Shown in pieces: positions 15,285-21,301 of a DNA stretch of 21,301 bases (position 1 is the first letter of the stretch; each line of letters starts with the position of its first letter). Origin of the DNA: JBHEMT01 sp046262435 (GTDB taxonomy: Bacteria > Chloroflexota > Dormibacteria > Aeolococcales > Aeolococcaceae); the NCBI GenBank assembly GCA_046262435.1, contig JBHEMT010000128.1, forward strand, positions 1 through 21,301, written 5' to 3'. The notes beneath the pieces were generated by a model. That model was not told the origin of the DNA, searched no databases, and worked only from the letters and a program-made list of their open reading frames with translations. A program made the position numbers and the translations under genes.

Positions 15285-16103
15285 TCAAATCTGGATCGGC
15301 AGGTTGGGGTTGTTGCCCCAGAACAGCTGGGTCAGCAGGGCGTTGACGACCACGGTCAGGACCAGCGCGGTGGCCATGGTCTTGGCCACGGCGCGACCGA
15401 TCCCCACCGCTCCACCGGTGACGTGGTAGCCGTAGTAGACGGCGACGCACACGATCAGGAAGGCGAACACCACGGCCTTGATCATCGAGTAGCCGAGGTC
15501 CTGGATGTTGATGAAGCGGTAGAAGTAGCTGGAGTACACACCGGTCGAGATCTGGGCGATCTGGAAACGCTGGACCAGGTACGACCCGAGATACGACGTG
15601 GCCAGGGCCAGCATGTACATGAAGGGGAGGACCATGAAGCAGGCCAGCATGCGGGTGGAGACCAGGTAGATCTTCGAGGGGATCCCCATCACCTCCAGAG
15701 CATCGATCTCGTCGTTGACACGCATCGTTCCCAGCTCAGCCACGAGCCCGCAGCCGACCTTCGCGCCAATCGCAAATCCGAAGAAGAGCGGGGTGATCTC
15801 GCGGGTGTCACAGATGGCGTTGAACACTCCGGCCAGCGACTGCGCGCCAATCTGGGAGAGGGAGTAGTAAGCCTCGACCGAGCATTCCGAGCCGGTGAAG
15901 TAGGTGAGGATCAGCGCAATCGGCGTTGAGCCGATGGCGATGAAGGCGGCGTAGAACCAGATCTCCTTGATGTACTTGAGCGACTGCGGAATGCGCCCCA
16001 GCTGGATGCCGGCGAAGGTGACGATCTCGCCGAGCACCTCAAGGAAGCCGCGGACCTTCTTGACCGGGTCGAAGTCGCGCCGTGGGGCGGTCTTGGCGGC
16101 CAT
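15285..16103 (-). CDS. YrbE/MlaE-family permease, second of pair
   Basis: 272-residue inner-membrane permease of the MlaE/YrbE family. It pairs with the other YrbE to form the membrane core that couples the ATPase to the MCE tube. Seen: N-terminal amphipathic stretch before the membrane region, about five to six hydrophobic segments, and the family signature near 112-142, VAELGTMRVNDEIDALEVMG, where the EIDAL loop contacts the ATPase. The ATG at 16101-16103 shares one base with the stop of the first YrbE (TGATG). There is no good ribosome site, so translation is likely coupled. A longer reading upstream to 16295 only overlaps the first YrbE in the wrong frame and is not used. Confidence 0.93.
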   Translation of the reverse strand: MAAKTAPRRDFDPVKKVRGFLEVLGEIVTFAGIQLGRIPQSLKYIKEIWFYAAFIAIGSTPIALILTYFTGSECSVEAYYSLSQIGAQSLAGVFNAICDTREITPLFFGFAIGAKVGCGLVAELGTMRVNDEIDALEVMGIPSKIYLVSTRMLACFMVLPFMYMLALATSYLGSYLVQRFQIAQISTGVYSSYFYRFINIQDLGYSMIKAVVFAFLIVCVAVYYGYHVTGGAVGIGRAVAKTMATALVLTVVVNALLTQLFWGNNPNLPIQI

Positions 16104-16882
16104 CAGCGCAGCACGTTGTTGCTGTGGAACAGGGCGAGCACCGTCGGGGTGTAGAGGTACTCGAAGATCTGGATGGAAACGAACGACGCCACCACCGCCT
16201 GGTGGACAGCCTTGGCAACCCCCTCGGCGCCGCCCTTGGCGGTGATTCCCTTGTAGCAGCAGATGGTGGCGATGAGCATGCCGAAGATCACGCACTTGAT
16301 CTCGCCGCCGTAGAGGTCCTGGAGGGTGCCCTGGGTGTAGAAGGTGGAGATGAAGGCGCCGGTGTTGACGCCGACCAGGAAGTGGCTGGCGAGGTAGCCG
16401 CTGAAGCAGGTGAAGGCGATCATCGGGACGTTGTAGAGCGCGGTCATCACCGCCATCGCGGCGAAGCGGGGCACCACGATGAACAGGGTGTTGCTGATGC
16501 CCATCACGCTGAGCGCCTCGAGCTCGTCGCGCACCTTGCGCGCGCCGAGGTCGGCGGTGATCGCCGTGCCGGCGACGGCGGCAACCATCAGTCCGGTGGC
16601 CACCGGGGCGAACTCACGGACGTTGGCCAGCACCATGAAGCCGCCGATGCGGTACTCGGCCGACGCGAGCTTGAAAAAGTTGCCCGCTTCGAGGGCCACG
16701 ATCGTGCCCCAACCCATCCCGGTGAGGAGCAGGGGGATGAAGCAGGCCACCATGATGAAACGGCACTGTTCGAGAAACTCAGCGAGGTAGAACGGGCGAC
16801 GAAAGACGCCCGCGGCCGCACTCACGAAGAGGATCGCCTGATCCCCCAGCGTCGTCACACCGTTCCGTGCGCGACCTACCAA
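16103..16882 (-). CDS. YrbE/MlaE-family permease, first of pair
   Basis: 259-residue MlaE/YrbE permease, first gene of the Mce operon. Hydrophobic segments at about 40-62, 82-105, 133-160, 190-212 and 225-250. The signature region near 101-130 reads ADLGARKVRDELEALSVMG, more divergent than in its partner (ARKVRDELEAL against TMRVNDEIDAL), as usual for YrbEA/YrbEB pairs. The start is TTG 16880-16882, supported by AAGGGAG five nt upstream; the frame has no ATG nearby. The gene opens a leftward run of ten or so genes ending with the MMPL transporter. A 207-bp gap separates it from the divergent glycosyltransferase gene, and the operon's promoter should lie there, but I could not identify it. Confidence 0.92.
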   Translation of the reverse strand: MVGRARNGVTTLGDQAILFVSAAAGVFRRPFYLAEFLEQCRFIMVACFIPLLLTGMGWGTIVALEAGNFFKLASAEYRIGGFMVLANVREFAPVATGLMVAAVAGTAITADLGARKVRDELEALSVMGISNTLFIVVPRFAAMAVMTALYNVPMIAFTCFSGYLASHFLVGVNTGAFISTFYTQGTLQDLYGGEIKCVIFGMLIATICCYKGITAKGGAEGVAKAVHQAVVASFVSIQIFEYLYTPTVLALFHSNNVLR

Positions 16883-16887
16883 CGCGG

Positions 16888-16894
16888 CTCCCTT
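16888..16894 (-). promoter_or_regulatory. Ribosome binding site supporting the TTG start of the first YrbE
   Basis: AAGGGAG on the minus strand, five nt (CCGCG) before TTG 16880-16882. No other start codon in that frame has such a site. Confidence 0.65.
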
Positions 16895-17010
16895 ACGACT
16901 TCAGCTAGCTGGCGCCCGCCGGCTTCCACCGGCTTGACCCGACACCGGAGCCCGGCCCACTCGCCACAACGTCCGTCGCCGGGGGCTCCCCACCCCGGGC
17001 CGGTGGTGCT

Positions 17011-17028
17011 CTTGACCCGTTTGTCAAG
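17011..17028. promoter_or_regulatory. Palindrome in divergent mce / glycosyltransferase region
   Basis: Perfect inverted repeat CTTGAC-N6-GTCAAG (arms 17011-17016 and 17023-17028) between the two divergent transcription units. It overlaps a -35-like TTGACC on the plus strand and a consensus TTGACA on the minus strand (17022-17027), for which I found no matching -10. It could be an operator controlling one or both units; the regulator is unknown. Confidence 0.45.
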
Positions 17029-17040
17029 TCGATCGAGTAT
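17012..17040 (+). promoter_or_regulatory. Weak candidate promoter for the glycosyltransferase gene
   Basis: TTGACC (17012-17017), 17 bp, then GAGTAT (17035-17040), with the gene's ATG at 17090. The -10 is poor, and a second reading is a CATGCT hexamer (17078-17083) six nt before the ATG giving a leaderless mRNA. Confidence 0.3.
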
Positions 17041-17089
17041 ATGCGGGCGTCCGCGTTCGCGCGACCCCCATCTCGGCCATGCTTGGCCG

Positions 17090-18622
17090 ATGCCCGAGCC
17101 CCCTCCCCTGCTCACCGTGGTGGTGCCCACCCGGAACGAGGGGGGCAACGTGGCGGGGCTCGTCGAACGTCTCGAGGCGGCCCTGCCCTCCGCCCCGTTG
17201 GAGGTCATCTTCGTCGACGACAGCGACGACGACACCCCGGCGCGAATCGAGGCGATGGCCCGAGACCGTCGGTCCGGCCGGATCCGCCTGGTGGCCCGAT
17301 CAGGCCCCGACCGTCAGGGAGGCCTGAGCACTGCGGTGGTCAGCGGGATGCGCCTGGCTCGGGGAGCCTTTGTCTGCGTGATGGACGCCGACCTTCAGCA
17401 TCCGCCGGAGACCGTGCCCCGGTTGCTGGTCGCAGCCCAGCAGGGGGCGGACCTGGTGGTTGCCTCCCGCTACGTGCGTGGCGGAAGCCGCAGCGGGCTT
17501 GGTGGCTCGGGCCGGCGCCTGGTGAGCGTGGCCGCCACCGCGCTGGCCCGGCTGCTCTTCGTCGAAGCGCGCCGCTCCACGGATCCGCTGGCCGGCTTCT
17601 TTCTCTGTCGCCGCGGACTCATCGACGGGATCGAGTTTCGCCCGGTGGGATTCAAGATCCTTCTGGAGCTGCTGGTCTGCATCCCGCAGGGCACTGTCCG
17701 CGACCTCCCCCTCGAGTTCGCCCTGCGGCAGAGCGGGGAGAGCAAGGCCACCCTTGGGCAGGCGGTGCTGTACCTCCGCCACCTCCAGTCGTTGTTCTTC
17801 TCCGTGCAGGGCGCGGGGCGGATCTGGAAGTTCGGCCTGGTCGGGCTCAGCGGCCTGGTTGTGTTCCTCCCCCTGCTGGCGCTGGCCGCCGGCCCGCTGG
17901 CGCTGCGGCCGCTGCTCGCGTTCGTCCCTGCGTGGGCCGCCTCGGTCCTGTGGAACACCATCCTCAACCGGCTGTTCACATTCGCCGACCAGCGCCGCCG
18001 GGCCAGCGGCGAGGGACCGCGCACCTATCTGGTCCGCGCCATGGCCTCGGGGCTGGCGATGTTCGTCGCCTTCGGGCTGCTCCTCGCCGGGGGGGTTCCC
18101 ACGGTGGCGGCGGGTGCGCTCAGCGCGCTGGTGGCCATGCTCCTCAACGGCGTGTTCAATCGCGGCACGGTGCGCACCCAGTCGTCGCTCTGGAGCCGGG
18201 TCGCCGTCGACGGGGGGGTGCAGACCGGGCTCGCCCGGCTCGCCGCCCAGGTCGGTGCCCAGCGCGCCTACCTTCTGCCCGCCTCGGGAACCTCCGGGGA
18301 CGCCCTCGGGCTCCCCGCCGAGCTCGTCGAACGGGTGGTTCGCCGCCAGCAGCCGGCGCTCTGGACCGAGGTTCCGTCGGCCCGGCCGCAGCGACGGACC
18401 AACATCGAGAACAGCTCAGCGCTGCTGGTGCCGGTACTCGCCGGGACGGCGGTTCTCGGCGTCCTGGTCTGCGAGCGGCGGGCACGGCACGGCTTTGATG
18501 ACGCGGCCCTGGAAACTGCCATCCGGGCTGCCGACGGGCTGGCGCCCACAATCGCCGCCGCGGCATCGCCCAAATCGCCGCGGCCGCGCGGGGCTGTCCT
18601 CGCCGAGCCGCCGACCTCCTGA
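17090..18622 (+). CDS. GT2 glycosyltransferase - GtrA-like - GAF-like fusion protein
   Basis: 510 residues in three parts. Residues 7-235: GT2 transferase of the dolichol/polyprenol-phosphate mannosyltransferase type (LTVVVPTRNEGGNV, VDDSDDDT at 42-49, DADLQHPP at 99-106, ASRY at 125-128, RQSGESKA at 213-220), which makes lipid-linked sugar on the cytoplasmic face. Residues about 245-362: a GtrA-like four-helix membrane domain (FGLVGLSGLV, NTILNRLFTF) thought to flip or anchor such lipids. Residues about 370-492: a soluble region ending ALLVPVLAGTAVLGVLVCERR followed by FDDAALETAIRAADGLAP, the usual finish of a GAF domain. GT2-GtrA pairs are common; the GAF part is not. The start at 17090 is where the GT2 fold begins; the same frame is open to 16082 only because it mirrors yrbE. 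No ribosome site is visible. Confidence 0.87.
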   Translation: MPEPPPLLTVVVPTRNEGGNVAGLVERLEAALPSAPLEVIFVDDSDDDTPARIEAMARDRRSGRIRLVARSGPDRQGGLSTAVVSGMRLARGAFVCVMDADLQHPPETVPRLLVAAQQGADLVVASRYVRGGSRSGLGGSGRRLVSVAATALARLLFVEARRSTDPLAGFFLCRRGLIDGIEFRPVGFKILLELLVCIPQGTVRDLPLEFALRQSGESKATLGQAVLYLRHLQSLFFSVQGAGRIWKFGLVGLSGLVVFLPLLALAAGPLALRPLLAFVPAWAASVLWNTILNRLFTFADQRRRASGEGPRTYLVRAMASGLAMFVAFGLLLAGGVPTVAAGALSALVAMLLNGVFNRGTVRTQSSLWSRVAVDGGVQTGLARLAAQVGAQRAYLLPASGTSGDALGLPAELVERVVRRQQPALWTEVPSARPQRRTNIENSSALLVPVLAGTAVLGVLVCERRARHGFDDAALETAIRAADGLAPTIAAAASPKSPRPRGAVLAEPPTS

Positions 18623-18647
18623 CACGGCGCGCCCAGCACCCTCGGTC

Positions 18648-18664
18648 GGCACGGCTCGCGTGCC
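18648..18664. terminator. Weak hairpin between convergent genes
   Basis: GGCACG (18648-18653), five-nt loop, CGTGCC (18659-18664), in the 59-bp gap between the convergent glycosyltransferase and SppA genes. It has no T-run on either strand. It may help end transcription from both sides, but the stem is short and could be chance. Confidence 0.3.
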
Positions 18665-18681
18665 CACCCCGGACGGTGCGC

Positions 18682-19575
18682 TCAGAGACGCGCGCGGGGC
18701 TGGGTGAGCCATCCCTCGAGCTCAGCGATCCAGCGTGGTCCAGGGGGGCCCATGCCCGCACCGGGCACACCCACCCGCTGCAGCAGAGTGCGCCGCGGCG
18801 AGAGCCGGACGGTCTGCCGGTGCGCCAGCTGGGCGAGCCGCTGCGCCTCGCGCAGGGCTCCGTCCTCGTCCTCGCAGATGCCGTCAACCAGGCACAGCTC
18901 CAGGGCCTGCTCGCCTAGCCAGACCTCACCGGTCACCACCCGCTCCAGCGCTGCCCCCTCGAGGTCGCGACGGTCGGAAACGACGTCGCGGAAGCGGACG
19001 AAGATCGCCTCGACAAGTTCGCGCTCCTTGGCCTCGTCAGCCTCGGTGGGCTCGCGCCAGGGGGCACCGAGGTCCTTGAGCGGTCCGCTCTTGGTGACCA
19101 TCACCCGGGCGCCGAGGCGGCGCAGCGCTTCAGCGGCGATCGGCCGAACCGCGATCACCCCGATGGAGCCGACGATGGCGCTGGGGAAGGCGAGAATCCG
19201 GGTCGCCCCGCAGGCGAGGAAGTAGGCGCCGGATGCTCCGGTGCCGCGGAACCAGGCCACCACCGGTTTGCGCTTGGCGAGTCGCCGCACCGCCAGGTAG
19301 AGCGCCTCCGAGGCGGTGGCTCCGCCGCCCGGCGAGTCGATGTCAAGGACAACGGCGCGAATGCGTGAGGTGGTCCGGGCGCGCTCCAGGACCGCGAGCG
19401 TGTCCGCCGTCTTCACGGCCCCCCCGATCACCCCACGAATCGGGATGACCGCGATCCGGCGACGGTCGGTGAGGGCGACCCATGGACTGGCGTGTGCCTC
19501 ACCGCCGCTCCAGCTAGGCGGGATCGCGCGGCACCTTGCTGTCCTCGACCGCCGGCGCGTCCAGGACGACGTCAT
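18682..19575 (-). CDS. sppA: SppA-type S49 protease, soluble
   Basis: Serine-lysine peptidase of family S49, which degrades signal peptides and, in the stress-linked SppA group, other membrane-derived peptides. Numbered from ATG 19575 (297 residues): first strand RIAVIPIRGVIGG (40-52), SPGGG oxyanion region (81-85), nucleophile in GTGASGAYFLA (S115), IVGSIGV (134-140), general base in KSGPLKDLG (K167). The 52-residue Ser-Lys gap equals that of Bacillus SppA (Ser147/Lys199). No signal peptide or TM is present, so it is probably cytoplasmic. The start is uncertain: the only in-frame ATG near the domain (19575) overlaps PspA by 62 nt and has no strong ribosome site, and no other AUG/GUG/UUG lies before the domain. 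The conserved domain certainly begins by about 19460. Confidence 0.85.
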   Translation of the reverse strand: MTSSWTRRRSRTARCRAIPPSWSGGEAHASPWVALTDRRRIAVIPIRGVIGGAVKTADTLAVLERARTTSRIRAVVLDIDSPGGGATASEALYLAVRRLAKRKPVVAWFRGTGASGAYFLACGATRILAFPSAIVGSIGVIAVRPIAAEALRRLGARVMVTKSGPLKDLGAPWREPTEADEAKERELVEAIFVRFRDVVSDRRDLEGAALERVVTGEVWLGEQALELCLVDGICEDEDGALREAQRLAQLAHRQTVRLSPRRTLLQRVGVPGAGMGPPGPRWIAELEGWLTQPRARL

Positions 19576-20335
19576 CCCGCGGCGCCTCGATCCCCCGCGG
19601 CGTCCCTCCAGCAGGTCCGTCGAGCGACCGCCGGATCTCCTCAAGCTTGGCGTCCCCTGACGATGCCAGCACCCGCTGCTGCACCTCGAGCATCTGCTGG
19701 TCGACCCCGCCGCCGAGGATCTCCGCCTTGCCCAGAGCCTTGGCATAGCGACCGCCAATCTTCTTCTGCACTTCCTCGAAGGTCGGGACCGCGGCCTGCG
19801 CCGCCAGTCCCGTCGCCGACTGCATCGAGGCGTTCATCCGCTCCTGCATCTTGGCCGACTGCAGCTGCGTCTCCAGCTCCTCGCGCTTGGCCATCGCCTC
19901 ACGCAGCTGAAAGGCATTCTGGTCGACCATCCGCTTGGCGTTGTCCGAGGCGGCCTGCGCCTTCTCGTGGAGGTCCCGGTAGTCGCGAAGCTGTGACTCG
20001 AGACTCGCCAGCTGGGCGGCGAACGCGCGGGCGGTCTGCTCGTAGCGATCGGCCTCGGCGGTGTTGCCCTTGGCCCGTGCGGCCTGGGCCAGCTTGAGTG
20101 CCTCGCGGGTCGAGGCGGTCATCTGCGCGTCCTTCTTCTCCGCCTCGCCGATCTTGATGTCCAGCTCGCGCAGGTTGCCGATCACTGCGGCGGCCTGGTC
20201 GATCAGCTGGGAGTGGCGGCGCTGCATCTCGTCGACCGCCTGCTGGAGCTGCACCTGTGGGTCGGCCCGCGCCTCGAACGACATGCCGAACTTGGTGCCG
20301 AAGTAGTTGAACAAGCGTCGGACGGTACGGGCCAT
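19514..20335 (-). CDS. pspA: PspA/IM30 phage-shock protein
   Basis: 273-residue member of the PspA/IM30 (bacterial ESCRT-III) family, which coats damaged inner membrane and keeps it sealed. Seen: N-terminal amphipathic helix ARTVRRLFNYFGTKF, then ADPQVQLQQAVDEMQRRH with the family DP motif, long Gln/Glu/Ala/Arg coiled coil to about residue 180, VPTFEEVQKKIGGRYAKALG (about 183-202), and an acidic Pro/Asp C-terminal tail. Length and the extended tail match the actinobacterial form (M. tuberculosis Rv2744c type, about 270) rather than E. coli PspA (222). The start at 20335 has AGGAG seven nt upstream, overlapping the stop of the preceding coiled-coil gene, so expression is coupled. SppA follows on the same strand. 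No PspF or ClgR regulator gene is in view. Confidence 0.93.
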   Translation of the reverse strand: MARTVRRLFNYFGTKFGMSFEARADPQVQLQQAVDEMQRRHSQLIDQAAAVIGNLRELDIKIGEAEKKDAQMTASTREALKLAQAARAKGNTAEADRYEQTARAFAAQLASLESQLRDYRDLHEKAQAASDNAKRMVDQNAFQLREAMAKREELETQLQSAKMQERMNASMQSATGLAAQAAVPTFEEVQKKIGGRYAKALGKAEILGGGVDQQMLEVQQRVLASSGDAKLEEIRRSLDGPAGGTPRGIEAPRDDVVLDAPAVEDSKVPRDPA

Positions 20336-20342
20336 CGGGAGT

Positions 20343-20347
20343 CTCCT
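20343..20347 (-). promoter_or_regulatory. Ribosome binding site of pspA
   Basis: AGGAG on the minus strand, seven nt before ATG 20333-20335; it overlaps the TAG of the upstream gene (20346-20348). It rules out the longer reading that starts at 20401. Confidence 0.75.
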
Positions 20348-21119
20348 AAGACGTCCGGGGGACGTCGGCGTCTGTGACCGGCACGATAGGGGACGGCGCA
20401 ACGCTGGTGAGGGGCTGCGGGAATGGCGCGGAGGTCGGCGGCGGCGCCGCGTCGAGCTGCGCGCCGCGCGGAGCCTCGATGGTCAGCCGGCCGGCGTCGA
20501 CGGCCTCGAGCAGGCCCTGGCGCAGGCCCTCAACCTCGCGGGACAACCGTTCGAGGCGCTCGTCCCCGGCCTCACCGCCGGTCTCGGCGAGGGCGACCAC
20601 CTCGGCGATGCCGGCGTTCAACCCCTCGAGTTCCATCGCCGAGGCCTCGAGGCGACGCAGCAGCGCCGCGTGGGTGGCCTCCAGGCGGGCGGCGACCCGC
20701 TCCTGATCGGCGATCGCGGCAAGGGAGCGCTCCACCTCGGGGGCAAGCGGGGCAGGGGGCGCGGGATCGGTCATCGCGGCTGCCTGAGGACGTGCGGCGC
20801 CCGCGGCTCGGAGCCTGCCCTGCTCGGCGCGGAGGCCGGCGCGGTTCATGCCGGCCAGGGTGCGGTGCACCATCGAGGCCTGGCCGGCGAGGCGCTCGAT
20901 AGCGGTCAGGCTGGCCGCAGCCTGGCCCGCCACCTGGCGGCAGCGATCGGCGACCGCGCCGCGCCGCGCCTGACCCGCGGCGACACGACAGCGATCCGCG
21001 GCGATCCGGGCGCGGTCGAGCCAGTACTCCTCGGGAGAGTCCATCCGCACCGGGAGCGCCGGAGCTGGGACCTCGCCGATACCAAGGCGGCGACGAACCC
21101 AGGCCAGCAGTCGTCTCAT
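20346..21119 (-). CDS. Coiled-coil protein upstream of PspA, unknown function
   Basis: 257 residues, not recognised. Layout: a short basic amphipathic N-terminus (MRRLLAWVRRRLGIG), PVRMDSPEEYW near 23-33, an Ala/Arg-rich helical block 30-108, a Pro-rich linker 117-127, a second helical block 126-213 with heptad-like Leu/Ala spacing, and a Pro/Ala/Thr-rich disordered tail 214-257. No TM. The first helix resembles in character the membrane-binding helix of PspA, and the gene is directly coupled to pspA, so it may be a PspA partner or membrane-binding adaptor (inference). The start is ATG 21119: no ribosome site precedes it, but a promoter-like sequence places transcription start at the ATG, implying a leaderless mRNA. 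A longer reading to 21281 runs into the neighbouring gene and is rejected. Confidence 0.75.
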   Translation of the reverse strand: MRRLLAWVRRRLGIGEVPAPALPVRMDSPEEYWLDRARIAADRCRVAAGQARRGAVADRCRQVAGQAAASLTAIERLAGQASMVHRTLAGMNRAGLRAEQGRLRAAGAARPQAAAMTDPAPPAPLAPEVERSLAAIADQERVAARLEATHAALLRRLEASAMELEGLNAGIAEVVALAETGGEAGDERLERLSREVEGLRQGLLEAVDAGRLTIEAPRGAQLDAAPPPTSAPFPQPLTSVAPSPIVPVTDADVPRTS

Positions 21120-21125
21120 CCGGGC

Positions 21126-21154
21126 AGCGTACCCGCGCGCCCGAGAGGGCTCAA
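21126..21154 (-). promoter_or_regulatory. Predicted leaderless promoter of the pspA operon
   Basis: Minus strand TTGAGC (21149-21154), exactly 17 bp, TACGCT (21126-21131), then six nt (GCCCGG) and the ATG at 21117-21119. The predicted start coincides with the start codon, which explains the missing ribosome site. Both hexamers are partial matches to housekeeping consensus; an alternative sigma factor for a stress operon cannot be excluded. Confidence 0.55.
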
Positions 21155-21168
21155 CGTCGCCGGGCGGC

Positions 21169-21301
21169 TCACCAGGCGTAGGCCTCCGGTGCGCTGCCTC
21201 CGGGGCCGGGGAAGATCTCGTCGAGGCGCGACAGCGCGGCGCGGTTGAGCTTGACCTTGAGCGCGCCCAGCGATCCGTCAAGCTGCCCGGCCGTGCGCGG
21301 T
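21169..21301 (-). CDS. Aldo/keto reductase-like C-terminus, 5' partial
   Basis: A leftward frame enters at the window edge and stops with TGA at 21169-21171. It encodes 43 visible residues ending LDEIFPGPGGSAPEAYAW. This ending (LD-x-IFPGPGG, then APEAYAW) is characteristic of NADPH-dependent aldo/keto reductases of the actinobacterial type, which end just after the helix LSRLDEIF. The catalytic Asp/Tyr/Lys/His are outside the window, so activity cannot be judged. Its stop lies 15 bp before the -35 of the pspA operon promoter, so read-through into that operon is possible. The family call rests on the C-terminal motif alone. Confidence 0.6.
   Translation of the reverse strand, partial: PRTAGQLDGSLGALKVKLNRAALSRLDEIFPGPGGSAPEAYAW

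Noticed and set aside
16104..16295. Longer second YrbE starting at 16295
   Set aside because: The added 64 residues are an out-of-frame reading of the first YrbE's C-terminus; the TGATG overlap at 16101-16105 gives the natural start.
17022..17027. Minus-strand TTGACA as the -35 of the mce operon
   Set aside because: At 16-18 bp spacing the -10 positions read CACCGG, ACCGGC or CCGGCC, none of which resembles a -10; it is more simply half of the palindrome.
16082..17089. N-terminal extension of the glycosyltransferase frame by 336 residues, antisense to yrbE
   Set aside because: It is a His/Gly/Glu/Arg-rich reading opposite the well-conserved YrbE gene; the GT2 fold begins at 17090. Open antisense frames are expected at this GC content.
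20336..20401. Longer PspA beginning at 20401
   Set aside because: AGGAG sits seven nt before ATG 20335 and PspA proteins begin at the amphipathic helix; the extra 22 residues are an alternate reading of the upstream gene.
21120..21281. Longer coiled-coil protein from 21281
   Set aside because: It would cover the predicted promoter and most of the aldo/keto reductase C-terminus in another frame, with low-complexity residues only.

Overview
The window is very GC-rich, gene-dense bacterial DNA with almost no free space; the largest gap is about 207 bp. Several features resemble Actinomycetota or a deep high-GC relative such as Candidatus Dormibacterota: a six-gene Mce operon, a long mycobacterial-type PspA, a PrmC-related methyltransferase of the actinobacterial kind, and probable leaderless starts. 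This placement is an inference; there is no rRNA or other marker gene here.

Left end (1-2867): a PrmC-related methyltransferase (5' end off the window) converges on a leftward Rrf2 regulator - MoeB/ThiF-type adenylyltransferase pair. The pair has a readable promoter, and a perfect 7-bp-arm palindrome sits at the predicted transcription start. A rightward polytopic Yip1-like membrane protein follows.

Centre (2887-16882, all leftward): a complete lipid-import type Mce system in one tightly packed block. In transcription order it holds two YrbE/MlaE permeases, an MlaF/Mkl-like ATPase with an unusual 97-residue hydrophilic N-terminal extension, and six different single-TM MCE proteins. Within the block the genes overlap or lie within 16 nt of each other, and the six MCE genes overlap or sit 3 nt apart. 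After 119 bp, which hold a hairpin and a possible 19-codon leader ORF, comes a 1338-residue MMPL/RND transporter with a long disordered extracytoplasmic linker and an Arg-rich cytoplasmic tail. The likely working model is this: YrbE and ATPase power an envelope-spanning MCE heterohexamer, and the MMPL protein handles a lipid on the same route. Every MCE ectodomain and both large MMPL loops carry an even number of cysteines, which fits oxidative folding.

Right part (17090-21301): divergent from the mce operon is an unusual three-part protein, a DPM-type GT2 glycosyltransferase, then a GtrA-like membrane domain, then a GAF-like domain. It converges on a leftward envelope-stress operon of a coiled-coil protein, PspA/IM30 and a soluble SppA-type S49 protease; SppA has no clear start codon. 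The operon has a predicted leaderless promoter. The window ends in the C-terminus of an aldo/keto-reductase-like gene.

Taken together, the window is largely about envelope lipids: lipid transport, lipid-linked sugar transfer, and membrane-damage response. I see no mobile element, CRISPR array, tRNA or rRNA.
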